DNA of 64,000 nucleotides from Lachnospiraceae bacterium MD329 (GCA_010206265.1 VIQV01000026.1:186001-250000), one strand, 5' to 3'. Counted from the first letter of the stretch, positions 8,065-16,792 are shown. Notes: generated from the letters alone by a model not told the origin. Translations and numbers: made by a program.

Positions 8065-10458
8065 ATGGATAAAACAAACAAGGCATTCAAGGTACTGGAA
8101 TTTGATAAAATCCTTGAACGGCTTTCAGCATATACGGACAGTGAGGACGTAAAGAAACACGTACTTTCTTTAACACCGTGCGAGGATATAGACAGTGCGC
8201 GTGAAATGCAGAAGGAAACGACAGAGGCAATGTCAACGCTGTTAAAACTCGGCTCACCGCCTGTAAGCCTGTCGGTAAAGAATGTGACAGACTCGGTTAA
8301 ACGCGCCGAAATGGGAGGCGTACTTCACGCTGACGAGCTTTTGAATATATCACGTCTGTTATACGTTGCAAGACGAATGAAATCATATATTGGTGAAACG
8401 TCGGAAGAATGTACGATTTTGCGTGAAATAGAGAGTAATATAATAACGGCTAAAGTGCTTGAGGATAAAATCAATTCCTGTATAATCTCAGAAAATGAGA
8501 TTGCCGACGACGCGTCGCCCGAATTGAATACCATACGCCGTAAAATCAGAAATTTAAACGGTAAAATCAAAGACAGTCTTAATTCAATGATACATTCGGC
8601 GCATTATAAAAAGTATCTGCAGGACCCGATAGTTACAATGCGTTCAGACAGATATGTAATACCCGTAAAGAGCGAGTACCGCGCGGAGGTGCAGGGAATA
8701 GTGCACGATACATCTGCAAGCGGCGCGACGCTTTTTATAGAGCCTATGAGCGTTGTTACGAGCAATAATGAAATACGTGACCTGCTGAACAGAGAACAGC
8801 TTGAAATAGAGCGTATACTGGCGGAATTGAGCGCGCTTGCGGCGGAAAACGGTCATACTATATTTGTTGATTACGAAAATGTTATAAATCTTGATTTTAT
8901 ATTCTGCAAGGGCAGACTGTCGCTTGATATGGACGCGAATGAACCGCAGTTAAACGATAAGGGAATAATTCGTTATAAAAAAGCGCGTCATCCGCTTATT
9001 GATAAAGACAAAGTGGTAGCAAACGATATCAGCCTCGGTGGAAATTATGACACTCTTGTGGTCACGGGTCCGAACACGGGCGGAAAAACTGTTACGCTGA
9101 AAACAATTGGTTTGTTTTCACTTATGGCAGCGTCAGGACTGCACATACCTGCAAACGAAAACAGTGAAACTGCGTTTTTTTATAATGTGTTTGCCGATAT
9201 TGGGGATGAGCAGTCTATAGAACAGAGCCTTTCAACGTTTTCGTCGCATATGGTGAATATAGTAAATATTTTAAATAATATAGAGCCAAATTCATTGGCG
9301 CTTTTTGATGAACTTGGAGCAGGTACAGACCCGACGGAGGGAGCCGCGCTGGCGGTTTCCGTACTGGAATTTTTGCGCGCTCGCGGCGTTACAACGGTTG
9401 CTACGACGCACTACAGTGAATTAAAGCTGTATGCGCTGTCAACGGACGGTGTTGAAAATGCGTCCTGCGAGTTTGACGTAGCTACTCTTCAGCCTACTTA
9501 CAGGCTTTTAATCGGAGTACCGGGCAAGTCAAATGCGTTTGCAATATCGCGCCGTCTTGGTCTTGACGAGCGCGTTATAAACCGCGCAAACGAGATATTA
9601 TCTGACGAGGATATAAAGTTTGAGGACGTCATAACCGACCTCGAATTAAACCGTACAAGAGCACGTCAGGAGGCGGACGCGGCTCACCATATGAAAAATG
9701 AAATAAAGGATTTAAGACGTCAGCTTGAAAATGAGCGGATAAAGCTCAAGGAAAGCAAGTCACGAATACTTGACGAGGCTCGCAGAGAGGCGAAAATTCT
9801 GGTAATGGACGCAAAAGAGGAGGCAAATGCGATAATACGCGACCTTGAAAAAATGCGTCAGCAGGGAATGACAGGCGGTAATTTTGACAAGAAAACCGCG
9901 GTAATGCGTGACAAACTCAATAAAAAGGAAAATACAATAGACGCGGCAATGGCGCGCGCGGCAAAGCCAAAGAAAACGTATGTTGACCCGCCGAAGAACC
10001 TGAAAGCAGGTTCAACAGTCAAAATAGTTGATATGAATCAGGAGGCGACCGTACTGAAGGAACCTGATAAAAACGGAAATGTACGTGTACAGGCAGGTAT
10101 AATAAAAATGGACGTGCATATTACCAATTTGAGAAGGGTAGAGGAGAACAGTTCAAAGGAGCTTGCTCAGAAGTATGCAAGAAGTACACGTGCTTTTGAA
10201 TCAAAGACGAAAAATGTGTCTACGGAGGTTGACGTACGCGGACAGAATATTGAAGAGGCGTGGATGAACGTCGAAAAGTTCCTTGATGACTGCTATCTTG
10301 CAGGTATACCGCAGGTGAATATTATTCACGGCAAAGGTACAGGAGTTTTGAGAAAGGGAATACAGGAATATCTGCGTAAGCACCGATATGTCAAGTCATA
10401 CCGCAACGGAAAGTATGGTGAAGGTGAAGACGGAGTAACCGTAGTTGAATTAAAATAG
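8065..10458 (+). CDS. mutS2: MutS2 ATPase/endonuclease with Smr domain
   Basis: 797 residues, normal length. A MutS-like core and lever region is followed by an ATPase domain with Walker A TGPNTGGKTVTLK (near residue 332) and DELGAGTDPTEGAALA (near 418). A long charged coiled coil (about 520-640) follows, and a C-terminal Smr nuclease domain (about 720-797) with DVRG and HGKGTG. MutS2 suppresses recombination and, as RqcU, acts on collided ribosomes in B. subtilis; RqcP of the same rescue pathway is encoded at 37053. Ribosome-binding site AGGAGG at 8054-8059. Confidence 0.96.
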   Translation: MDKTNKAFKVLEFDKILERLSAYTDSEDVKKHVLSLTPCEDIDSAREMQKETTEAMSTLLKLGSPPVSLSVKNVTDSVKRAEMGGVLHADELLNISRLLYVARRMKSYIGETSEECTILREIESNIITAKVLEDKINSCIISENEIADDASPELNTIRRKIRNLNGKIKDSLNSMIHSAHYKKYLQDPIVTMRSDRYVIPVKSEYRAEVQGIVHDTSASGATLFIEPMSVVTSNNEIRDLLNREQLEIERILAELSALAAENGHTIFVDYENVINLDFIFCKGRLSLDMDANEPQLNDKGIIRYKKARHPLIDKDKVVANDISLGGNYDTLVVTGPNTGGKTVTLKTIGLFSLMAASGLHIPANENSETAFFYNVFADIGDEQSIEQSLSTFSSHMVNIVNILNNIEPNSLALFDELGAGTDPTEGAALAVSVLEFLRARGVTTVATTHYSELKLYALSTDGVENASCEFDVATLQPTYRLLIGVPGKSNAFAISRRLGLDERVINRANEILSDEDIKFEDVITDLELNRTRARQEADAAHHMKNEIKDLRRQLENERIKLKESKSRILDEARREAKILVMDAKEEANAIIRDLEKMRQQGMTGGNFDKKTAVMRDKLNKKENTIDAAMARAAKPKKTYVDPPKNLKAGSTVKIVDMNQEATVLKEPDKNGNVRVQAGIIKMDVHITNLRRVEENSSKELAQKYARSTRAFESKTKNVSTEVDVRGQNIEEAWMNVEKFLDDCYLAGIPQVNIIHGKGTGVLRKGIQEYLRKHRYVKSYRNGKYGEGEDGVTVVELK

Positions 10459-10468
10459 AGGTACACAA

Positions 10469-10963
10469 ATGGCGAAGGACAAGAAAACAGTAACAAATGC
10501 AATGCGTCTGTTAAATGCATCAGGCGTTGAATATGAAACAATTGAATATACTGCCGACGGCGTAGGGGAGCATTTTGGTGAAACTATTGCCCAAATGACA
10601 GGTATACCGCCTGAAAAATCGTTTAAAACACTTGTAGCAAGGGGTGATAAAACGGGAATAATGGTTTGCTGTGTGCCTGTGAACAGTGAGGTTGACCTGA
10701 AAAAACTGGCTAAGGTATCGGGAGATAAAAAGGCAGAAATGACACACGTTAAAGAGCTTTTGTCGCTCACAGGTTATATACGCGGCGGCGTATCGCCGAT
10801 TGGTATGAAAAAGAAATACCCGACATATATAAATGAAACAGCGCTTGGATTTGATAAAATCGCTGTAAGCGCGGGTGTGTGCGGTGCAACGCTTATGATA
10901 GCGCCGAAGGATATGGAAAAGGTAATAAATTGTAAGTTTGCAGATATTACAAAGGAGGATTAA
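10469..10963 (+). CDS. ybaK: YbaK/EbsC-type aminoacyl-tRNA(Pro) deacylase
   Basis: 164 residues. A single YbaK/ProRS-type editing domain. Visible features are KSFKTLVARGDKTGIMVCCVP, here given as KSFKTLVARGDK, with the conserved lysine, and GGVSPIGMKKKYPTYI. The family hydrolyses Cys-tRNA(Pro) in trans. It lies 11 bases after mutS2 and just ahead of the DUF1015 gene, so all are likely co-transcribed. YbaK versus the closely related ProX group is not settled by eye, but the GGxSPxG motif favours YbaK. Confidence 0.88.
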   Translation: MAKDKKTVTNAMRLLNASGVEYETIEYTADGVGEHFGETIAQMTGIPPEKSFKTLVARGDKTGIMVCCVPVNSEVDLKKLAKVSGDKKAEMTHVKELLSLTGYIRGGVSPIGMKKKYPTYINETALGFDKIAVSAGVCGATLMIAPKDMEKVINCKFADITKED

Positions 10964-10964
10964 A

Positions 10965-12224
10965 ATGTCAGCATTTAAACCTGCGGATATACTTATTCCG
11001 CAAAACGTAGATTTTACAAAATGGAGCGTGGTTGCCTGCGATCAGTATACCTCAGAGAAGGAATATTGGCAGGACGTGGAACAGTTTGTCGGTTCTGCGC
11101 CGTCAACGCTTAATATTATATTTCCCGAAGTGTATCTTGAAGAGGACGGAGTCGTCGAGCGTATAAAACAGATAAACGCACAGATGGAAAACTATCTTGA
11201 CAGCAGCTTGTTCAGGGAATTAAAGGATTCGCTGATATATGTAAAACGCAGACAATCAAACGGTAAAACACGCAGCGGAATTGTTGGAAAAATCGACCTT
11301 GAAGAATATGATTTCAGTAAAGGCTCGCAGTCGGAGATACGCGCAACAGAAGGAACGATTATTGAACGTATACCGCCAAGACAGCGAATAAGAATAAACG
11401 CGCCTCTGGAATCACCGCATATTCTGATTTTGATAGACGACAGGGAAAAGACCGTAGTAGAACCGTTGTGCGATAAGACAGGCGATTTTGAAAAGCTGTA
11501 CGATTTTGAGCTTATGAAAAATTCGGGGCATATAGAGGGGTATTTGCTGAATGAAGAGGCAAAGAAGAACGTGCTTTCAGAAATTGAAAAACTTGGAGAT
11601 AAGGAGTTGTTTGAGCGTAAGTACGGAGTAAAGAATAAGGGTGTGCTTATGTTTGCGGCAGGCGACGGCAATCATTCTTTGGCGACGGCTAAAACGTGCT
11701 GGGAGGAAATAAAAAAAGGGCTTTCCGAGTCTGAGAGAAATAACCACCCTGCCCGTTACGCGCTTGTCGAGCTGATGAATATACACGATGAGGCACTGGA
11801 ATTTGAACCGATACAGAGGGTTATTTTTGATACGGAACCTGAAGAGTTGTTAAATGAGCTGAAAAATCATTATAATGCTTCAGACAGAGATAACGGAGGT
11901 CAGAGGATTGACTATACTTATCAGGGAATTGACGGAAGTATATACATTAAGGAAACAAGTTCTAATTTGCCGGTAGGAACGCTGCAAGACTTTCTTGACG
12001 GCTATTTAAAGGAAAACGGCGGCAGGATTGATTATATACACGGAAATGATGTGGTTAAATCACTTGCGAATAAACCGAATACAATAGGATTTATGGTTGA
12101 CGCAATGGAGAAAAATGACCTGTTTACAACAGTTATAAAGGACGGTTCACTTCCAAGAAAAACATTCTCAATGGGTGAGGCGGCTGATAAGCGGTTTTAT
12201 CTTGAATGTAAAAAAATAAGGTGA
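10965..12224 (+). CDS. DUF1015 family protein
   Basis: 419 residues from ATG 10965, chosen because AAAGGAGG (10950-10957) is ideally placed; an earlier in-frame ATG at 10938 would overlap ybaK by 26 bases. Family motifs are present: PADILIPQNVDFTKWSVVACDQ at the start, IPPRQRIRINAPLESPHILI mid-protein and FAAGDGNHSLATAK near residue 230. DUF1015 is widespread in Clostridia, often near serine-biosynthesis genes, but its activity is not established. It is cytoplasmic (no signal or membrane segment). Last gene before a strong terminator. Confidence 0.85.
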   Translation: MSAFKPADILIPQNVDFTKWSVVACDQYTSEKEYWQDVEQFVGSAPSTLNIIFPEVYLEEDGVVERIKQINAQMENYLDSSLFRELKDSLIYVKRRQSNGKTRSGIVGKIDLEEYDFSKGSQSEIRATEGTIIERIPPRQRIRINAPLESPHILILIDDREKTVVEPLCDKTGDFEKLYDFELMKNSGHIEGYLLNEEAKKNVLSEIEKLGDKELFERKYGVKNKGVLMFAAGDGNHSLATAKTCWEEIKKGLSESERNNHPARYALVELMNIHDEALEFEPIQRVIFDTEPEELLNELKNHYNASDRDNGGQRIDYTYQGIDGSIYIKETSSNLPVGTLQDFLDGYLKENGGRIDYIHGNDVVKSLANKPNTIGFMVDAMEKNDLFTTVIKDGSLPRKTFSMGEAADKRFYLECKKIR

Positions 12225-12240
12225 ATTTCATAGTGGATAG

Positions 12241-12273
12241 AAAAAAGGAACAAGTAAAACTTGTTCCTTTTTT
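12241..12273. terminator. Strong bidirectional terminator after the DUF1015 gene
   Basis: AAAAAAGGAACAAG (12241-12254) pairs perfectly with CTTGTTCCTTTTTT (12260-12273). The stem is almost the same as the one at 15089-15119, which closes the accessory patch on the other side. Confidence 0.85.
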
Positions 12274-12432
12274 GGTACGGTTACGCTTACAGAACCTGTA
12301 CACAAATCGCATAAAATCAAGGGTTTTGAGCAGTCGATAAACAGTATTAACCTCAAAAATAAATATTTTAAGGATTAAAAAATGCCGTGATTGAAAAATT
12401 TACGGTATTTTTTATTTCCTTTGCGTACCAAA
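12271..12432. repeat. 9-base inverted repeat enclosing about 144 bases
   Basis: TTTGGTACG (12271-12279) and CGTACCAAA (12424-12432) are exact inverted copies. They bracket an AT-rich stretch without genes that contains a terminator-like hairpin. It could be an element-end remnant; chance is possible at this length. Confidence 0.3.
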
Positions 12433-12846
12433 GAGCCGGCCTTTTTCGTTCTTAGATAGTATATCATAAAGACATAAAACGGTCAATAAAAAAACAAAAG
12501 AACCGACAAATTTTTTATTTGTCAAGGTAAAACAGAATACTTTATATAAGGCATTGAGAACTGAACAAAATCAATGCCTTTTTTCTTTACTCAAAAGGAG
12601 GGGCAGACAATGCAGCTTGATTATTTTTAATATAAAAATATAGTTTATCTCAAAAAAGCCTTGAAACAAGGGAATATTCAGAGGATTTCTAAATGAATTT
12701 ACTACTAAATTACTACTTTTGCGGATTGAGCCTTGATAATACCGTGAAACTCCTATGAATATGAAGTACAAAATTGAATATTTGAAAATATGGCAGATAG
12801 AAATATCTGCTTTTTTCATACCCTAAAACCGAAAGGAATTTTGACA
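12274..12846. other. Gene-poor stretch rich in terminator-like hairpins and a tiny leader ORF
   Basis: No convincing gene. Hairpins followed by T runs lie at 12378-12416 (ATGCCGTGA against TTACGGTAT, with wobble pairs), 12511-12529 (GACAAAT against ATTTGTC), 12548-12586 (GGCATTGA against TCAATGCC, then six T) and 12793-12816 (GCAGATA against TATCTGC, then six T). Between them AAAGGAGG (about 12594-12601) is followed by a six-codon frame MQLDYF (ATG 12610). This resembles leader/attenuator DNA of Firmicute conjugative elements, but the gene such a leader would control is not there. Confidence 0.45.
12548..12586 (+). terminator. Rho-independent terminator or attenuator in element remnant
   Basis: AAGGCATTGA (12548-12557) and TCAATGCCTT (12571-12580) form the stem and a T run follows. 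It lies just before the AAAGGAGG and the MQLDYF mini-ORF. Confidence 0.65.
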
Positions 12847-13011
12847 ATGAAAACCAAAAATTCAAAGCAGCTATGCCCCACTTGCAAAGTCGGACAGGAC
12901 ACATACATACTTGACAACAGAAATCCGTTTTGTCCGTATTTGCATTGTCATAACGGCAAAACCTGTTCGGCGTATGTGCCGCTTGAAAAAATGAATAAGG
13001 TAAAGCGATAG
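12847..13011 (+). CDS. Cysteine-rich KTR-type small protein of conjugative elements
   Basis: 54 residues from ATG 12847, preceded by GAAAGGA (12831-12837). Cysteines in CPTC (near residue 10) and CPYLHC (near 31) suggest a small zinc ribbon, and the rest (KTCSAYVPLEKMNK) matches the Cys-rich KTR family known from Tn916/Tn1549-like elements. Function unknown, presumed zinc binding. It is isolated between two terminators (12793-12816 and 13011-13047). A second, divergent member lies at 60837-61025. Confidence 0.7.
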   Translation: MKTKNSKQLCPTCKVGQDTYILDNRNPFCPYLHCHNGKTCSAYVPLEKMNKVKR

Positions 13012-13047
13012 CGTTAGGATTTAACAAAAAATCTTAACGCTTTTTTT
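13011..13047 (+). terminator. Terminator after the KTR gene
   Basis: GCGTTAGGATTTAAC pairs with most of the mirrored arm ending in CTTAACGC and is followed by seven T. The hairpin begins at the stop codon. Confidence 0.75.
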
Positions 13048-13078
13048 ATTGTCTGAAATCTGAAAGGAGGATTTTTGT

Positions 13079-13573
13079 ATGGCAGTTTTCAGAATAAACA
13101 AAACCCGTGATTATACCGTGATGTCAAACTATCACTTGAAAGATACGCGTCTGTCCCTGAAATCAAAGGGGCTTTTATCTATGATGTTATCCTTGCCGGA
13201 GGAATGGAATTACACCACAAGAGGACTTGCGGCAATCTGCAAAGAAGGCGTTGACAGTATCGGAACAGCACTAAAGGAATTGGAGCGCAGCGGATATATT
13301 CAAAGAAACCGCGTCCGTGATGAAAAAGGCAAGATAACCGATACCGAGTACATCATTTTTGAGAAGCCGCAGGAAACACCCAATACGGAAAGTCAAGATA
13401 CGGCAAAGCCATATACGGAAAATCCGTATATGGATAAACCGAATACGGAAGCGCCGGGTACGGAAAACACCGCACAATTAAATACTAATATATCAAATAC
13501 ACAAGAATTAAATACTGATATAATCAGTATCAGCCCAAAGGCTATAATACGGAAGTGTGGTGCAGTCACCTGA
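13079..13573 (+). CDS. Truncated helix-turn-helix (replication-type) protein of a conjugative element
   Basis: 164 residues, ribosome-binding site GAAAGGAGG (13063-13071). Residues 1-90 form a winged-helix domain (MAVFRINKTRDYTVMSNYHL, then LSLKSKGLLSMMLSLPEEW and GTALKELERSGYIQRNR), as in the element-borne HTH proteins that normally run to about 270-300 residues. Residues 95-150 are a low-complexity, repeat-like linker rich in NTE/YTE/NPY units. The family's C-terminal domain is missing: after about residue 151 the frame runs into unrelated DNA and stops at 13571-13573 inside the SLH gene remnant. Likely a broken gene, though a shortened protein could still be made and bind DNA. Confidence 0.7.
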   Translation: MAVFRINKTRDYTVMSNYHLKDTRLSLKSKGLLSMMLSLPEEWNYTTRGLAAICKEGVDSIGTALKELERSGYIQRNRVRDEKGKITDTEYIIFEKPQETPNTESQDTAKPYTENPYMDKPNTEAPGTENTAQLNTNISNTQELNTDIISISPKAIIRKCGAVT

Positions 13574-15081
13574 ATCCTCAGGATGATATATGGTCAAAAA
13601 ATATTGCTGTTGAATCTGACTTGCTTGCAATGAAGTATAAGGATGATTTTAAACTTCAGCATTATGGAGCGAATATACCTGAGGAAGAAAAGGATAATGT
13701 CTGGATTTGGGACGCATACCATAGTGATACGCCTGCTTATCAGGGGAGTGTGACGGGCTATGATAAAGAAAACTATATACCTAATTATCCGCTTTCAGTG
13801 AGTAGAAAAAATGAGGGGTATGCTTGTAATCTCGGTAATTACGGTGTTATTGAAAGCTATAACCTAAAAGTTAAGAATACCACTGATAAGGACAAGTATT
13901 TTGAATATGTAGCCGAAACGATTTCGAGTATAGCGGCTTATGTAGAAGATGAAGATGGAGTGCACAGCGGATTTTTGAAAGGCACAAAAAGTAAGGCTGA
14001 AAAAGATACAATGGCAAGTGTACTTATACCTGCCGGCGGTGAAAAGGAGTTTTCAGTTAATGTTGTTTTGCCTATAAACTATGTGGGCGGAATAAGAAAT
14101 TATTTTCAGATTTGTGATGAAACACATATAAAGCGTACATATGAAGATTACCTGAATGACCCGAGAACGGAAAAAGGACCTGTGGTTGCAGGTATTCTTG
14201 CAGAGGAGGTAAAACATCTTTTAAGTGATGAAGTGAAAGAGATTATAAACGGCGATTATGACTGCTATGAGCTTATAAAAACAAATACGGGATATATGAT
14301 GAGATGGATTGAATGGGACGGTGCGCCGTATTATTACTATAAGCCTCATTGGGAGTTGGTCAAGACGATTTATTATCTTGATGATAACTATAATATTACA
14401 GGTAAATATGATTTTGACGCTATTCCTCAGCTTGGATTATTCTATGACGGATACTTTTATATTGAGGACGCTGACGGCAGACGCTATAAGTCAAATGACG
14501 GATACAATTGGGAGAGCTATACAAAGCGTATGCCGCTCCCTGCGGTGAAATTTAATAATGATACCCCGTCTGACTGGGCAGATGGAGAGGTAAGACTGGC
14601 TTATACGCTGGATGTTGTTCCGTATTCTATGAAGGATGTCCTTGTTTATGCGGATAATACAACACGTGAAACATTTTGCGATATTCTTGCGCATATGCTT
14701 TTGCTAAAGGATAAAATGCCGTCTGAAATTTCTGCCGGATTTAGTGATACGGAGAATAAGAATGTATTGATGCTTGGCAGCGCGGGTATTATAAGCGGTT
14801 ATGAGGACGGAAGTTTCAGACCGTTAAATGCAATAACACGTGAGGAGGCGGCAACGCTTCTGTATAAAGCAGCTCAGTATATGGGTTGTGAGAATATGGA
14901 GGACCAGTCGTATGTATACGCGGATAATGAGAGTATAGGCGACTGGGCGAAAGAGGCGGTTTATCAAATGTATGCGGCTCAGATTATGACAGGAATGGGT
15001 GACGATATGTTTGCGCCGAAGAACGGATATACAAACGAACAGTCAATAGCAACAATTTTAAGACTGTATGAAGGTCAATAG
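13555..15081 (+). pseudogene. 5'-truncated SLH-domain surface protein
   Basis: The frame is open from 13519 to 15081 but has no plausible start: GTG 13555 lacks a ribosome-binding site, and no signal peptide precedes the first recognisable sequence (GYNTEVWCSHLNPQDD). About 390 residues of unrecognised, presumably extracellular sequence, rich in Tyr, Asp and Glu, lead to a C-terminal SLH region. One SLH motif lies near residue 396 (AGIISGYEDGSFRPLNAITR then EEAAT) and another near 455 (DWAKEAVYQMYAAQIMTGMG). SLH domains tether proteins to pyruvylated cell-wall polymers. The intact gene would encode a secreted protein; its 5' part has been replaced by the helix-turn-helix gene. It is probably silent. 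Confidence 0.75.
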
Positions 15082-15088
15082 AGAATAT

Positions 15089-15119
15089 AAAAAGGAACAA
15101 GCATTGCTTGTTCCTTTTT
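15089..15119. terminator. Bidirectional terminator between the SLH remnant and ssrA
   Basis: AAAAAGGAACAAGC (15089-15102) pairs with GCTTGTTCCTTTTT (15106-15119) around a short loop. It serves the plus-strand SLH remnant and minus-strand ssrA. Confidence 0.85.
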
Positions 15120-15122
15120 GCG

Positions 15123-15472
15123 TGGTGGAGCTGAGGAGAATCGAACTCCTGTCCGAAAACAAGTCCACCCAAGCTTCTCCGAGTGCAGGTTATGATTTAA
15201 ATTCCCTTTGATACTACTTCATAACCAAAGTTATATCATCGGTAGCTCCCAAGGCGTGGAAAAGGCAGGAGCAAGCCTTAACTCACGTTCACCACTAAAA
15301 TGATGCCTTAGCCTGCGCCGTGGTACTCGCAGGGAAGACAACGCCGCAATTAGGCAGCGTAAGCTAATTCTGTATCGTTAGCGTTTATATTTAAGTTTGA
15401 GCTGATTAAAGTGGAACTCAACACTACTCGCTACTCGGGATTCATTATCCCCGTCGAAGCCATTGCAGCCCC
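15123..15472 (-). ncRNA. ssrA: Transfer-messenger RNA (tmRNA)
   Basis: On the minus strand the 5' end GGGGCTGCAATGG (15472 downwards) pairs with the 3' end ...CAGCTCCACCA (ending 15123), and a T-arm GGAGTTCGATTCTCC is present; CCA is encoded. About 350 bases, normal for one-piece tmRNA. The tag reading frame at 15382-15350 reads ANDTELAYAA and stops at TAA; the resume codon may lie one or two codons earlier (NINANDTELAYAA). tmRNA with SmpB rescues stalled ribosomes and tags the product for proteolysis. The 3' end of ssrA is a classical island integration site and the accessory patch abuts it. Confidence 0.97.
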
Positions 15473-15488
15473 ATATGGATTTATATAT

Positions 15489-15517
15489 ATTCTAACATAA
15501 GTTTACGCAAAAATCAA
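15489..15517 (-). promoter_or_regulatory. ssrA promoter
   Basis: Minus strand TTGATT (15517-15512), 17 bases, TAGAAT (15494-15489). Transcription would begin close to the mature 5' end at 15472. Confidence 0.65.
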
Positions 15518-15554
15518 ATATTTTAAAACGCTAATTTTGTAAATAATTTGTTAA

Positions 15555-16697
15555 TTAACCAATTATCAAAGGAGATGTTGTTAAATCCTTATTTCCAAAA
15601 CGTAAATCGGCATTGTCAGAACATAGACAGGCTATATCAGTTGCGCGTAAATCCAGATTGAACTGACGACTGCCGTTTTTAAAATCAGCAGTTTTTGTTA
15701 TAATCGGAACGGTACATACTTTTTTTGCTTTCTTTAAAATTTCCATACCCTTTTTGTTCATTCCGAGAACCCGTATATATTCGGGATAGGGGGAGTATAT
15801 GTCTTTTGTGAAATTCAGCAGTGAGGCGATAACGATACGCCGTATCCTGCTCATTGTATACCGTTTGGTTTTGATATTTTCAATAAGCGAATTAAAATCG
15901 GTTGATTTTTGTGCGGCGGATATAATTCGGTTTTCAAGTCCCTCTGACATCTCGCTGATATTTTGTATATCTGACGGTGAAGACAGGCGCAGTTTTGATA
16001 AAACTGCATTGTCAAGGTGCGACAGTGATTGCAGTGGCAGATTAGATACGGGATAGGGGACAAGGCTGTTTATCTTTTCGCCTGCAAAAAGCATATTCCG
16101 TATTTTTGATGCGCTTGCGATATTGTCCGAGATTGTATCGTCATTGTGCCCTACGGCCGTACGCTTTATTGTTACAGGCTTTATTTTACTTTCTGACTTA
16201 ATCAAAGCTCGTATATACTCAATTGCAAGAATATTATTGGGCTGCTGCAGTGCCTCATTTTCGTATGCCTTAGACAATGCGGCAGGGTATGAGATGCCTT
16301 CTGCCATATATTCTTTGATTTTGAGGGATACATCGTAACTTTCATTTTCAAAGCTATGGGCTAAATTTAACAATTCAGAAATATCTCCGCTTTCTGAACC
16401 AAAAACAACCTCATCAATAATTCTGAGTGCGTTAAGCGTATTAATACCGCCTGCGGCAAAATTGGGCGCGGCATTTAACGCATAACATACAGGCAGCTCA
16501 AGAACAAGGTCAGCACCGTTTGACAAAGCCATACCTGCGCGTGTCCATTTGTCTGTAACAGCAACGTCGCCGCGCTGTACAAAACTGCCGCTCATTACTG
16601 CAACAACGGCGTCTGAATGTTTTTTTATCTCATTTATTTGATATTTATGACCGTTATGAAAAATGTTGTATTCCGCAATAATTCCTGAAATCATCAT
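15555..16697 (-). CDS. tmcAL: tRNA(Met) cytidine acetate ligase
   Basis: 380 residues from ATG 16697 or 379 from the adjacent ATG 16694; the AGAGGTGAT just upstream fits the second slightly better. The N-terminal nucleotidyltransferase domain shows AEYNIFHNGHKYQI with the HxGH motif, then SGSFVQRGDVAV and DLVLELPVCYALNAA. This is the YlbM/TmcAL family, which uses acetate and ATP to make N4-acetylcytidine at the wobble position of elongator tRNA(Met). Length is close to the B. subtilis protein (about 415) but a little short at the C-terminus. Single gene, convergent to none, divergent from nifS. Confidence 0.9.
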   Translation of the reverse strand: MMISGIIAEYNIFHNGHKYQINEIKKHSDAVVAVMSGSFVQRGDVAVTDKWTRAGMALSNGADLVLELPVCYALNAAPNFAAGGINTLNALRIIDEVVFGSESGDISELLNLAHSFENESYDVSLKIKEYMAEGISYPAALSKAYENEALQQPNNILAIEYIRALIKSESKIKPVTIKRTAVGHNDDTISDNIASASKIRNMLFAGEKINSLVPYPVSNLPLQSLSHLDNAVLSKLRLSSPSDIQNISEMSEGLENRIISAAQKSTDFNSLIENIKTKRYTMSRIRRIVIASLLNFTKDIYSPYPEYIRVLGMNKKGMEILKKAKKVCTVPIITKTADFKNGSRQFNLDLRATDIACLCSDNADLRFGNKDLTTSPLIIG

Positions 16698-16792
16698 ATC
16701 ACCTCTGAAATTAAGTATATACTAAATTTGAATATTTCACAAGAGTACTGTAAAAAATAGTTGTATATTTTGTAAATAATTCGGAACACCTA

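Noticed and set aside
12225-13078. Direct copy of the ssrA 3' end as attL/attR
   Set aside because: No sequence resembling GGAGTTCGATTCTCC was found at the far edge of the patch on either strand.
15123-15472. A tRNA gene at the T-arm-like GTTCGATTC sequence
   Set aside because: The sequence belongs to tmRNA: both ends pair as in ssrA and the tag reading frame is present.
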